This document shows, piece after piece, positions 13,280 to 26,408 of a stretch of 64,000 nt of DNA. The notes under the pieces were generated by a model. The model was not told the origin of the DNA and ran no database searches. It worked only from the letters and a program-made list of their open reading frames with translations. Origin of the DNA: Corella eumyota (taxonomy: Eukaryota; Chordata; Ascidiacea; Phlebobranchia; Corellidae); NCBI GenBank assembly GCA_963082875.1, contig OY720101.1, positions 8,742,001 to 8,806,000 on the forward strand, written 5' to 3'. Position numbers and translations under genes: made by a program. Numbering within the stretch: the stretch's first letter is position 1; every line of letters starts with the position of its first letter.

Positions 13280-16200
13280 CTAATAAATTTGATCTGCTGC
13301 CAACAAGTTAAGTAAAAATTGGACTTTCATTAAATTAACACCAGAGGTGTAGTGCTGACCATCTATACTCCAAACCGAGGTAGTTAAATCGCTAATGTCA
13401 AGCACCATAACATTATGCTTCTCACAGTACTGATGCATTTCTGTTACAAAATTTTTCCAGGCATAATAGTCCCCATGCATTTTGGTGTAACCCACTGGTT
13501 TGAATATCCCGGGTTTAGGTGCATCTACCCAAACAATCTAAAAGATATAAAAATAAGTTTTAGCATTTTATAGACGAAAACAGGGGCCAAATTTAAACAA
13601 ATAGGTAATACTACTTTAACCCACCAAGTAATCGAATTACCGAAATGCATTTTAATACCAAGACAATATGATATGCTTACACAATTAAGTTAAATTGTTA
13701 TTGCCTTATTACATAAAAGATTTCAACTACCTTAGGCCAGACTGATTTCTTTTTAGCCTCTACTGCAGGTTTCAGGTAATCGTTAAACACTAAATTTGCA
13801 TCAAATTTATCGTGGACACCAATTCCAACGAACAAATAACTTTCTTCTACGCCCATCATTGTAGTGACTAGATCCTTTAGTTGGTAGCCATATCGTGCAA
13901 TAAAGCAGTCTCTAAAGTATATATGAGTTTGCAATTGGCCATTGCATATTGGCTGATGCAAACTAGAACTTGAAAAACCCAACCCCAAAGCAAGGCAGTA
14001 TTTATCAACATTCTGAAAATAAGAAAATAGGTAAATTCATGCCATTAACAAAATGACAGAAAAAATTTGAAAAAAACTGTCATATAATTAGTGGTATTTA
14101 AGTAATTAGAATAGAGTATATTCAATAAAGGCCTACTAAAGATATAACCATTTTACACTTATATTATATATATTTTAAAAATAAAAACCCTTCCTTATTA
14201 CAACAACAGATTTAATAATAAAATATCAAATATGTAAAAATGCACCCGAAAGGCAAGCACTAAACTAGTTTACACAATAAAAACTAAACCGAATTTACCT
14301 GCCATTCATTAACACACTTTGATCTAATAGAAGGTGGTACACAAGTCTTGATGGTGCCATTGTAAAAGTTGTTGGTTAGCAACTGAATCAAGAGCGAATA
14401 GAAATTGCGCATGTGGGAGTTTCCCACAAAACCAATAGATTTCACTTTTTTTTGATGAAGGAGTGAGCATGCACTTGGCTGATCATAACTCACAATTTTA
14501 CAACTAAAAATATAGATTACAAAGAAAAAATTACAAAAGGTATTTTTTTTGAAGAAATTGCATAAAAAAACAAGATGTAATACTTATAAAATACATAGTT
14601 TAAATGTTGAGTAAGGCGCTATATATGGTATGACTCCTGCTGAGCCAGCACTTAATCAGCAGCATAATTACCGGGCAATTATAGTCTCTATAATATCCCA
14701 AACTGCCACAGGCAACTCGAGACTGGGTCGGAGTAACTTATGTTACTCTATGTTTAAGTCGCGAATTCGACTATCCCACATCGAGGACAAAGATATATAC
14801 AAAAAAAATGATTTGCTGATGTTACATATCAATTACCTTTCTTTATTTGGGACCCAATCTGAAATTTCAGCATATTTGTACTGACTTAAATTCACACTGT
14901 TTGGTGTTAAACAATGACTTGGGGGCTCACATTTCCCATTATTTATGTCACTACAACAAGGGTTAAGGCCATTTGGCTTACACCAAGCAGAAACATCATT
15001 GTAGATATTTAAACAGTATGGGTTTGTTGTGTACTTAACATTAAAGCCACACTTACCATCTGATCTGTAGGCCTGAACTGAAAACCCTTCAAAAAAACAT
15101 GTTGTTATATAAATAAACCCAAATTATTTTAAATTGAATTTTATAAAACATTAATACATTTTAATATAAATTAAAACTATGACAGGTGATGCAATTAAAA
15201 AACACTTCTTAAGGCTTTAAGATAGAAAAATAATCTTAATCTATTAATTTTTTTATTTAGGTTTTTCGTACATTAATAAAAGTAAATAAAAAGATATATA
15301 TATATATACCACAAAAATTCCGTTGATGAAATGAAAAAAAATACAAAATCAATTTTAAGATTTAAAACGCGCCGCAAGTATTATTGTTTACATAAGATTT
15401 TAAGTATGTTATAGCATGGTCCCATGTTTTTTTATACCACCTATGACCAAATACAAATCAAATTTCAGTTATCTGACAAAAGTTTTATTTGTATTGAAAA
15501 GAGAACAATAGATTCTTTATAACAGGGAATTACCTAAGCCACTTATTCACACAAAAACGACTTACAGTACAATAGTGCTATTGTTTGCAAACTATGTATG
15601 CCTTGTTAAAAAATTTTTAAATTACCTTCATGATATATCATAAAATGATCATAAAGAGCATTCAACTGTGGTTTTCTATCACTTTTGACACTAACCCATT
15701 TTCCCTTTACCATATTGTTGATTATATTGTCACATGAGGGTTTATTAAAATGGAAATTTATGACTTGTACACCTTTTCCACCTAAATAAGTAAAGTTAAA
15801 TATTTTTATTAAACACTGGCTGGTCAATATAAATCACCGGCTGGTCAATATAAATTTAATAGTATTAAACACATTATGCTATAGAAATAAAAACAAGTAT
15901 TTGCTCTTAGATGCAAAAATAAGCATAAACATATTAAATTTATAACATATTAAAATTTTACATTGACCAGCCGGGCAAAACACTTGACTTCACTACATGA
16001 GGTCCTGGGTTCGTTCACCACTGCTTTTTTTGCCGATATGGAAAAATGCATGCCTGAAATTGGCGTTTTGCACGCCTGGCTTTAAAAGTAAATGCAAAAT
16101 TAAGGTAAACACGCTAACATAAATCATGCGAGCACGCGTAGATCGAAAATTTTAATACGCACGCGCGGTTACGCCAATTTTTATGCTTGCACACACGAGA

Positions 16201-16678
16201 TCTTGTCGAAAACTGCCCTACTTTCAAGACTGGGGTCAGGGTAAAGAATGTTACTCTATGTTTAGGTTATAAAGTCGACCTTTTCACATCATGGATAAAT
16301 ATAAAATAAATATTTTTACATCAAAATAAAAGGTTATAGTAAAAGAAATTAAAATATTTTAATAACATGGTCATTTTGTGCAAAATCATGAAAAAATACT
16401 GAAAGCTAAAATCATACAAACTAGCATCTTTTGTAACTGAAAATAAGGTTATTTACAATACCAGAAGAAAAATCACCTGAATATTTTTCAATGCATGTTG
16501 GTTCATCTTCAGGAATTTTAGCTTCGGGTGGTTTCGGAAAATCGCAGTTAAAATGAACTAACAAAAAGATTGTCACAACAATTGTAGTGAAAGCTAAGGA
16601 AGCTGCTATTATTCGTCTCACTGTAAAACGGCTGCGAAGACGAACAAATCGAAAAATCATTTCTTCCTTACGTCTCAT
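13280..16678 (-). CDS. Type II membrane SGNH/PC-esterase-like protein
   Basis: Six exons on the minus strand: 16678 to about 16477 or 16462, 15781-15626, 15077-14837, 14503-14299, 14012-13731, 13537-13280, giving about 450 residues. Residues 1-20 are basic, followed by one hydrophobic segment (IIAASLAFTTIVVTIFLLVHF) and then a lumenal or extracellular domain, as in Golgi type II proteins. A VKGKWV motif opens the domain and a Cys-rich stretch follows. IGFVGNSHMRN matches the nucleophile block of SGNH/PC-esterase proteins (usually GDS), and FVGIGVHD is the next strand. SIDGQHYTSG near the C terminus fits the catalytic Asp-x-x-His block. PC-esterase domains occur in CASD1, NXPE and plant TBL-type sugar O-acetyl enzymes, so a role on glycan acyl groups is possible but inferred. 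I cannot assign an orthologue. Two possible donors of the same phase end exon 1. Confidence 0.75.
14608..14801 (+). mobile_element. tRNA-headed SINE, head missing
   Basis: 5'-truncated copy in an intron of the SGNH-like gene, antisense to it. The body (CAACTCGAGACTGGGTCGG) and tail are intact. Confidence 0.8.
15990..16305 (+). mobile_element. Degenerate or composite SINE
   Basis: A head fragment with a B-box-like GGTCCTGGGTTCG is followed by about 170 bp of unrelated sequence rich in GC dinucleotides (GCACGCG and similar). The family body and tail (GACTGGGGTCAGGG, ATGTTTAGG) follow. It lies in the first intron of the SGNH-like gene. It could be a nested insertion or a subfamily. Confidence 0.5.
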
Positions 16679-17014
16679 TAGTAACTGTTAAATATAGAAC
16701 ACAAAACTTAATGTCTATTTTTTAAATGTGTTATAACAATATATTACTTATTGAAAGTACAAAAACCTACCTTAGTTGCTTATTAAAATGCAAAATCTAC
16801 TACAAATAAAATAAAGGAACAAAAACCACAGCAACGAATCGTTTTAGGAACATGTGCTTCTTTTTAAACAACAACAGTGAATCTCTTCTATTATTTAAAA
16901 AAAAGGGAAAATGCAGCAACTACCGTTTAAAGTAACATTTTTTCAGATTATGTGCAAGGAACCGGTACCTATAAACGGGGACCAGAAGCTTCGGCCGTGA
17001 GAAGCTTCGGCCAG

Positions 17015-17790
17015 AAGGTTCGGCCTGCAAAAAACGCGGGGGGTCGGTGACGAAATTGCCGCGTAAAATGTCAGTTTAAGACCATATTTTACCGATATTC
17101 AAAATAAAATTTGACAAAAAGTATAATACATAAAAAAAATTTAACAAGTTGTTACTTTAAATATATATGTTAGTTTTTAGAAAATTTTTTTTGTTTTAAA
17201 TTTTTGTTCCAAAAATGTATTTTTAAAACGGATTAAAGACGGGCGCTTATGGCCTGCATAATTTTTCATCTAACTGCGGGAAGTCCACGACGTAAAGCCC
17301 GCGTTTGATATTAACGTAAGACCGTATTTTATCGAAATTCAAAATAAAATTTGACAAAAAGTATAATATATAAAAAAAAATTAATTGGTTGTAACGTTAA
17401 TGACATACGTTAGTTTTTAGAATATTTATTTTTTTTAAGATTTCTGTTTCAAAAACTAATTTTAAAACGGATTAAAGACAAGTGCTTTAGGCCTTCAAAA
17501 TTTTACGACGAATCGCTCTCGGCCAGCGAAATTTTTCATTAAACTGCGGGGAGTCTGCAACGTAAAGCCTGCGTATACCTTTAATGCAAGACCATATTTT
17601 ACCAATATTCAAAATGAAATTTGGCAAAAAGTACAATAGTTAAAAAAGTTTTAACCTGTTGTTAAGACAAATATATATGATAATTTTTGGAATATTTATT
17701 TTTTTTTTTAATTTTGTTCTCGAAAACGTAATTTTAAAACGCATTAAAGACGGACGCTTTTGAGGTCAAAATTTCGTGCTAGCGTACATC
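17015..17790. repeat. Tandem repeat, about 240-270 bp period, three units
   Basis: Three diverged units share the landmarks ACCATATTTTACCGATATTC (17082, 17321 and 17591 and variants), AAATTTGACAAAAAGTATAAT and TTTTAAAACGGATTAAAGAC. It is preceded by the short repeat AAGCTTCGGCC (16987-17030). No open frame of note is present. It lies between the SGNH-like gene and a SINE. Confidence 0.75.
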
Positions 17791-17894
17791 CAATTGATTT
17801 TAAACTTATATTATCAATATTTAAAACGAAACAAGTAAGGCCGTAGTAAGTTTTACATTAAATTAGACTTTCGCTTTCATACTTGATTTTTTTT

Positions 17895-18172
17895 GTATAT
17901 ATCTTTATCCTTGATGTGGGAAGATCAAAAGCGCGACCTAAACATAGAGTAACAACAGTTACTCCTACCAAGTCTCAAGTTGCCTGTGGCAGTTTGGAAT
18001 ATTATAGATTATAATTGTCCGATAATTAAACTGCTTATTAAGTGTTTGATCAGCAGGAGTTTATACCGTTTATAACGCCTTACTCAAGGGCTCTACAGCA
18101 TAAGATCACTGGGGATCAAACCCAGGACCGTGTGTTGTAAGAAAGTGTTCTGACTACTACACCACGCTGCCG
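17895..18172 (-). mobile_element. tRNA-headed SINE, full length
   Basis: Complete minus-strand copy between two tandem-repeat blocks, with both A-box-like and B-box-like segments and the tail. The stretch 18,173-18,570 after it shows nothing recognisable. Confidence 0.82.
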
Positions 18173-18574
18173 TTTTTTTTGTTCATTATACTTTAAAGTT
18201 TTCGTTTCATAATATATATTTCGTGTCGTTTTTATTTTCTATTTCCTGTAGTTTCAATTATGATTAAAGCCCACTTAGACCGATTACTATTGGTAGATTG
18301 AATCCTTGGGAAGGTTTGGTTATAAGTTAGATAGTTAGTTTTGATTAACACGACTATTTTGTGTATTTTAATATATGATTCCCTTTTAGATATATTGTAT
18401 TTCTTTGCTGATCTATATAAAACCGATTATATTTTCTTGTTTAGTTGCCTTATTATACGCTTTGTTTGTTGTTTGTCTTACTGTGTTTGGTAAAGCATTT
18501 CAACTCATTGCACTATATAATACACGGTTCACATACTACCTTTTGTAATATTTTTCTTATTTTTCCAAACCATT

Positions 18575-19630
18575 TTTTTTGAAGATATGTCGTGGTTGGG
18601 TGCGTTGTTCCTTACCAAATATAAAAAAATAATTGGAGCGACATGCTAGGTAAGTTGTCAAAACCCCCGATTTGTGACGTCACTTATATAGCGTATATTA
18701 CGAAAATACAAAGTTTACACCTGTATTTGACCACTTTCTAATATTTTGTTCACTTTTTTGAAGGTATGTCGTGGTTGGGTGCGTTGTTCCTTACCAAATA
18801 TAAAAAAATAATTGGAGCGACATGCTAGGTAAGTTGTCAAAACCCCCGATTTGTGAAGTCACTTATATAGCGTATATTACGAAAATACAAAGTTTACACC
18901 TGTATTTGACCACTTTCTAATATTTTGTTCACTTTTTTGAAGGTATGTCGTGGTTGGGTGCGTTGTTCCTTACAAAATATCAAAAATAAATTGGAGCGAC
19001 ATGCTAGGTAAGTTGTCAAAACTCTCGATTTGTGACGTCACTTATATAGCGTATATTACGAAAATACAAAGTTTACACCTGTATTTGACCATTTTCTAAT
19101 ATTTTGTTCACTTTTTTAAAGGCATGTCGTGGTTGGGTACGTTGTTCTTTACAAAATATCAAAAATAAATTGAAGCGACATGATAGGTAAGTTGTCAAAA
19201 TCCCCGATTTGTGACGTCACTTATATAGCGTATATTACGAAAATACAAAGTTTACACCTGTATTTGACCACTTTCTAATATTTTGTTCACTTTTTTGAAG
19301 ATATGTCGTGGTTGGGTACGTTGTCCTCCACCAAATATAAAAAAAAAATTGAAGCGACATGCTAGGTAAGTTGGCAAAACCCCCGATTTGTGACGTCACT
19401 TATAAGGCGTATATTACGAAAATACAAAGTTTACCTGTATTTGACCACTTTCTAATATTTTGTTCACTTTTTTGAAGATATGTCGTAATTAAGTGCGTTG
19501 TTCTTTACAAAATATCAAAAATAAATTGGAGCGACATGATAGGTAAGTTGTCAAAACCCTCGATTTGTGACGTCATTTATATAGCGTATATTACGAAAAC
19601 ACAAAGTTTACACCTGTATTTGACCACTTT
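18575..19630. repeat. 179 bp tandem array, six units
   Basis: The motif ATGTCGTGG and its variants start at 18587, 18766, 18945, 19124, 19303 and 19480, a period of 179 bp (177 for the last). Units are highly similar. Five of six carry a TGACGTCA palindrome (the CRE/ATF half-site pair) about 95 bp into the unit, and one has TGAAGTCA. The array stops abruptly at the palindromic element that follows. Confidence 0.92.
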
Positions 19631-19870
19631 CATTCGTGTATTCTAAAAGTATTTTTTATAGGTCGTTATGAAAATTTATTTTAATCAAATATTTGATTTA
19701 CCCTATATCGGAAAGCGTATCGTTCTGTATTTACATTCAAATTTGCACAAATAAAAATCTTAAAAAAAACAGTCTACCAAAACAGGTATTTTGATGACGT
19801 TAATAAATTAAAGAAATTAAAATAAATTTTCATAACGACCTATAAAAAATACTTTTAGAATACACGAATG
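19631..19870. mobile_element. Palindromic MITE-like element, 55 bp perfect TIRs
   Basis: The left arm 19631-19685 begins CATTCGTGTATTCTAAAAG, and the right arm 19816-19870 is its exact reverse complement over 55 bp. The 130 bp centre is AT-rich and non-coding. Length and structure fit a non-autonomous DNA transposon. I see no convincing target duplication: the left flank is the end of the 179 bp array and the right flank starts TAGAAAAAG. Arms with no mismatch suggest a recent insertion. Confidence 0.8.
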
Positions 19871-20380
19871 TAGAAAAAGAATACACCAGACGTAAACTTA
19901 TGGAGGAATTACGAAAAGGCATTTTATATTTAAAACAAAAAAAGTTCACATGTGTTGGATCAATTATGATTTACATTGTTTAAGAAATAGCAAAACATTC
20001 AGCATTAAATACGTTGTAACTAACTATAGCTACTTCCAAATTTACACAAGCAAATAACAACAAACTTGTATCACAAAACGTATGTGCTGTCATTTATTTA
20101 TTAGTTAATTTAGAAGCTTTGTAATATTATTTCTAGGCATTAAAAAAAATCCTAAACACGAAGTTGTAGCTGTATAGTTTTACAATAAAAAACAAGTTAC
20201 GTTAAACTTGGTAATTTATAATTCCATGGTAGTAACAATAGTGGGGAATTACCTCTCTCTTTCACTGAATTGAGGGTAGAAATTATAACATCACTCTGAA
20301 ATGTCGAACAATAGTAACTGTTGCGTCACAATGGTAACTGTTTTGTGATAATGTCGATTATTTCGTTACAAAATTTTTTA

Positions 20381-20430
20381 GGCGCCAAACTGTTATAAAA
20401 AAAAACCGCCAAGCTTTTCAGCGCGAAAAC
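20381..20430 (+). promoter_or_regulatory. Cluster of E2F-like sites
   Basis: GGCGCCAAA (20381), an ACCGCCAA variant (near 20405) and GCGCGAAAA (near 20421) lie within 50 bp. The motifs match E2F/DP consensus forms in both orientations and sit just inside the left TIR, upstream of the ORF exons. In otherwise AT-rich DNA this GC-containing cluster stands out. Function is inferred. Confidence 0.4.
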
Positions 20431-20908
20431 CGGCATCTATTTTACCTAGTCTAAAAAGTCAGACATTAGTCGCAGAAATATTGTTAGCGTTTTAAACTAT
20501 AGCATAAGTCAGCATGAGATGTATAACAAAATGTGATTTTTTTAGGTTTAAGCTATTTTAAACCCCAAATATCTAAAATTAAGACTTTATCTTAATTAGT
20601 TTGTATTTAGCAAATCAAAAAGTCCTTTTCAGGGCTACTTAGACTTTGTCTTGATTGTTTGTATCCAGCAAATCAAAAAGTCCTTTTCAGGGCTACTTTA
20701 TTTTCAGGGCTATCTTGAGTTATTTTTGGTATATATATTTTAATTTCTTTTTAAAGGCAGGTAATTTGTTAAAAACATTTTGTCTTGCTTTTTTATATTG
20801 TAGTTAATTAATAAGTCCTATACAAGGCTACTTTTTTCGTATATACCTTAAGTCATTCATTTCTAAATTTATTTAGAAATATAACAATTTTTCAAGAATA
20901 TTTTTCAG

Positions 20909-21942
20909 AACGTACAATCATAGTGATCAACATTTACCAGTTTATACTGTTAGAAAAAGAGCAAAATGTACACCAATGATGCCAACCAGAATTCTAGGCC
21001 AAGGAGCATGGTACGCTGTTATAAATTTTGTTAATTTTATAAAGACCCTCAATGCAATAATATATATTGTTTCAAGTTTGTTTCAACGCTTGCTGCAGCT
21101 GCTGAAGAAGTTATTCGCTTTGAAACTTTTACGATGACAAAGTTTATAGAACGAAAAAAGGATGATCATAGATGTGTGGCTTGTTAAATATTATTTTACC
21201 TCAACTAGTAGTTATATATTGAAATATTTAACCACACTTATTAAAGTTTAAACCACTTAAATTGTGTTTTAGCGAGTGATATGGTTTATTGGGATGAAGA
21301 AAATATTCCTTTTAAGCGAATAGAAACTATTCGGAGGGAGTGTCAACATTCGAAAGATCGAAATAAAGCGAGAAACCTTCGTGCCCAACATGGTGTCCGA
21401 AAGGGAAATGGGGCGAAACGGGGAAGGCGCGCCAAAAAAGTGGATGCCCGCAGTATTATCTCTGCCGCAAAGTATAATTTAGTCAATATTATATAATTAA
21501 CTATGACTAAAGATAATCACGATCATTTTTTTGCTTAACTGTTAAAATCTTATGCAAGTAATTTAAACTTCTAATGTAGATATTTTACAGAGAACAAAAA
21601 AGTGCTAGCCTGGAGCCAAACAGCTCCATCCTCTCCATTAGATCAGAGAGGTTCCAGGCTAGCCAACCTCTTCGGTCGGTATCAAGGGTCTCCCTTCGTC
21701 GCGGCGGAACAATAACATCTTCCCGCGACGGAGAGAAGTCCCTGGCCGGAGAGGCAGCGGCAGAGGCGGGCATCCACCAGGAAGGCGTGCCTTCTTTTTC
21801 GACCCCAAAGCCCATTCGGACACCACCTAAAAATAACTATAAAATTATTTCGGCCCCAAATACCCCCAACCCCCCCCCACCTCCTTCCCCATTACCAACA
21901 AAACAATCCTTATATCCCCCTATCCCCCTTCCACCCCCTTAA
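20909..21942 (+). CDS. Unidentified spliced ORF inside the TIR element
   Basis: Probable exons are 20909 to about 21010, 21077-21173, 21273-21471 and 21591-21942. The last three join with consistent phases and normal AG acceptors, and exon 4 has its acceptor right after TATTTTACAG. The first junction is unclear and the start codon was not found. The product is basic. Exon 1 holds VRKRAKCTPMMPTRIL, exon 3 opens with YWDEENIPFKRIETIRREC and continues with KRGRRAKK, and exon 4 is Ser/Arg-rich, ending in a Pro-rich tail before TAA at 21940. Ser/Thr-Pro sites and E2F-like motifs upstream hint at a cell-cycle-regulated nuclear protein, but I recognise no family. It may be a host gene fragment captured by the transposon, or the element's own product. 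Confidence 0.42.
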
Positions 21943-21964
21943 ATTTACCCCATTTCTTATACTC

Positions 21965-21984
21965 TTGTTGTTGTTGTTGTTGTT
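21965..21984 (+). repeat. (TTG)n microsatellite
   Basis: About six TTG units directly after a pyrimidine- and C-rich stretch (21850-21950), in the 3' flank of the spliced ORF of the TIR element. Confidence 0.8.
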
Positions 21985-22430
21985 AAAAATTAAAAATTCT
22001 ACCAAAAACATTTTTTGTGGTTAATGACAAAATACCAACTAATGGAGCTCAGTATTAAACTAAAGTTATACCGATACTTACGAATAAAAACGACTTTTTA
22101 ACTTGTTCAACAGTTAAATCTAGCTATTAAGGGTCTTAAAGCTTTCAGTTTTGCTTATACATCTTTTATCCATCAAAACACGCTATTTTTTTTTACGCAA
22201 ATTCCATAGTAAAATTTCATCGATTTTTATTGTTACGTGACATTTTCTTTGTTACAAAACAGTTACCATTGTGACGCAACAGTTACTATTGTTCGACATT
22301 TCAGAGTGATGTTATAATTTCTACCGAAATTGAGTAATATAGAAAAGATATGACAGCAACCAATGTAGGAAGTTAGTTTTAGTCAAACCAAATCAACATT
22401 GTTCAGCGGACGATTTTTGTTATCGGTTTA

Positions 22431-24122
<1,692 letters not shown>

Positions 24123-24529
24123 ATGTAATATAAATTTTTTTCTTTTAAAAGTATTGCACTTTGTTAAACAATTTTAAGTTTCAGCTAGTGTTGTTTCGTT
24201 TGTATTTTCATTTTATTGCAAAAATTGCAGAAAATTAAAATATTTGATTTAATTCATTTTTTGAAGCAATATACGTACCACAGTTTAATTCAAAAATTTT
24301 ATTGCAATTTTGTTAAAATATGACAGTACGTTTAAGTTCAAAAGTCCTGTATTTGTGTCACTTTTTATATGTTAAGTTAAGATTTTTGTAATCCGTAAAG
24401 ATCAACGTCTAAAAAAAACAGTACTGTGTGACATCGTGGTGTAAAAGCATCGGAAAAGTAGGGTAAAAGTCGCGCAAAGTGTTTACCAATATACAGAAAA
24501 ATAAATTACAAAAAACAATATTTTTTTGC

Positions 24530-24809
24530 ATATATCTTTATCCTCGATGTGGGAAGGTCGAATTCGCGACCTAAACATAGAGTCACAACAGTTACCCCGA
24601 CCCAGTCTCGAGTTGCCTGTGGCAGTTAAGGATATTATAGATTGTAATTGCCGGGAAAATTAGCTGCTGATTAAGTGCTGGCTCAGCAGAAGTTCGTACC
24701 GTTTATAACGCCTTACTCGAGGGCGCTACGGCATGAAATCACAGGGAATCAAACCCAGGACCTTGTGTATGATAGGAGAGTGTTCTGACCACTACACCAC
24801 GCTGCCGGT
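24530..24809 (-). mobile_element. tRNA-headed SINE, full length
   Basis: Well-preserved minus-strand copy in the 1.3 kb between MDP1 and the cysteine-rich cluster. Both boxes and the tail are present. The rest of 24.1-25.4 kb shows no gene. Confidence 0.85.
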
Positions 24810-25395
24810 TAAAATTACTATATATTCAAATCTTTGAATTTTATGGCTCGGTTTATCTGATGTTTTTCTTGTAAATTTCTTAATGTTACCTTACCCACGG
24901 CGTAATCTTATCAAGCTTGAAAATGTCTGTAATGGACAAGCTATACGTGTTGTTTTGCGTTATTAACAGTGCCGCTTAACGGCGCTCACGAGCACTAGAT
25001 CGATACTTCAATCTAAAGACATTTTTCTAACAAAGTTGTTTGCCGATCGACAAATAAAGGTAGCTAAATTTTGTGTAACACACTATTATACCCTGGGCCA
25101 GGTTTAAAACATTTGAATTTAAATGTTTTTCAACGTCATTAAAGTTGTGCACTATGTATTTTTATTTAGCAGAATTAAAGGAACACATTATACTTCATTT
25201 TATTTAAAAGATGAAATTCAATTTAAAAAAATTTAATACAGACAACGAAAAAAACATAAAAATATGCAATTGTCATTAAAATTACACGTGGACGAATTAA
25301 TACTATATAATTAAATGCTAAATCAAAGAAAAGGATGGATAACTTAACAATTTACCCTGCGATATAGCATTTCTAATTTGCCAAAGTCTTTTGTT

Positions 25396-25935
25396 TTACC
25401 AGCAATTATCTTCCAAGCATTCTAAGCAGTCGCTATTTTTTCGAGCCTTCTTCAATTTTTTATTCGGACATTCGGTGTCGCAATTTTCCCTAGCACAAGA
25501 TTTAATGCTTTTGTGGCAAACTTTAGTACACGCTTTGCAAGTCAGGAATTCCGCTGTTTTTGTCATTGTGCCTTCGTCTGTGCGACAAGCTTTGAAGCAA
25601 ATCTTTTTGTCTAGTCTAGTCGAACCTAGAAAAAGACATCTTGTTTAATGAGTAAATCGCATAATTAAACAAAACCCATTTAAATTAAATCGAATATTTG
25701 TTAGATATGGCAACAGGGATATCTATATTAAAATAGATAATTTACCTGGCGCAGCGTTGTCGATACATTCTTGGCGGCAAGCCCTAATTTCGGAACATTC
25801 GTCCTTGCATGTTTCTCTGCAAGGTTTTGGTCTGTTTTTTCCGCCAGCTTGGCGATGTTTTCCTCTCTTATGACCCTCCACTGTAACCATGCAAGCAACT
25901 ACACACATTAATAACACAGCCAACTTAAAATTCAT
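25396..25935 (-). CDS. Small secreted cysteine-rich protein 1
   Basis: Two exons, 25935-25746 and 25625-25396, joined by a phase-1 intron. The product is about 139 residues. MNFKLAVLLMCVVACMVTVEG is a strong signal peptide, which is why this ATG is preferred over one eight codons upstream. A basic segment (HKRGKHR) follows, then 16 cysteines in patterns such as CRETCKDEC, CKACTKVC and ARENCDTEC, then a Lys/Arg-rich KKLKKARK. The protein ends CLECLEDNCW. Exon layout and Cys spacing match the two genes that follow at 27.2 and 29.3 kb, so the three form one local family. I recognise no named domain. Secretion, disulfides and net positive charge are compatible with an antimicrobial or toxin-like role, but that is speculation. 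Confidence 0.72.
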
Positions 25936-26138
25936 TTTTTTGCTTTGTTCAATTAACAAACAATCGTAACACCTAAAACCAAAAAAAATGACAAACCTTA
26001 TAAGTAAGTATAGATTATACGTAGGCTACAAGATTTTTTTCTACAGCAGTATGTAACTAAAAAAACTAAAGCGTTTTCAACCTTATCTTGCTTCTGATAG
26101 CCTAATGACATTTCGCATTCGTTATATAACGGTATTTT

Positions 26139-26408
26139 CTATTTACTTGTCCGACAGCTTCGTAAACAAAACACAGCAGAATATTTTTCCAAACCATTAT
26201 TTGAATAATATTGTTGCGACATCTGGTAAACAAGCCTTCTCTCGTCAGGGCTGATTATATCATTTTGTAAGGTCAGTAAACGGAGATCTGCACTTAAAGA
26301 GAAAGGTGTTTTAAAAAACAGCCTTTGTCCTACTGCCCTAGAAAACGAGCCTAAATGTTTTTTTACGACAGCATAACAGTCATCATATTTTTGTTTACTT
26401 TCTATCAT
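26139..26408 (-). CDS. Hypothetical 89-residue ORF
   Basis: An open frame with reasonable amino-acid balance (residues such as SPDERRLVYQMSQQYYS) lies between cysteine-rich genes 1 and 2. No signal peptide, no paralogue and no clear splice partner were seen. It may be one exon of an unseen gene or chance. The rest of 25.9-27.2 kb holds nothing I can support. Confidence 0.2.
   Translation of the reverse strand: MIESKQKYDDCYAVVKKHLGSFSRAVGQRLFFKTPFSLSADLRLLTLQNDIISPDERRLVYQMSQQYYSNNGLEKYSAVFCLRSCRTSK

Larger units (their letters stand above)
20275..22325 (+). mobile_element. 2.05 kb TIR element carrying a spliced ORF
   Basis: Perfect 72 bp terminal inverted repeats (20275-20346 and 22254-22325, starting GGTAGAAATTATAACATCAC) bound the element. 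The flanking 9-mers TGAATTGAG and GAAATTGAG agree at 7 of 9 positions, which would fit a 9 bp target duplication as made by Mutator-like transposases. Long TIRs plus a 9 bp duplication are the only basis for that comparison. No transposase is recognisable, so it is probably non-autonomous. It contains an E2F-like promoter patch, at least three in-phase exons and a GC-rich proline-rich last exon, all on the plus strand. It ends about 105 bp before the MDP1 start codon. Confidence 0.7.

Noticed and set aside
21585-21815. 76-codon minus-strand frame in GC-rich DNA
   Set aside because: The plus strand has an acceptor, consistent phase and a stop for the proline-rich exon; the minus frame has none of these.
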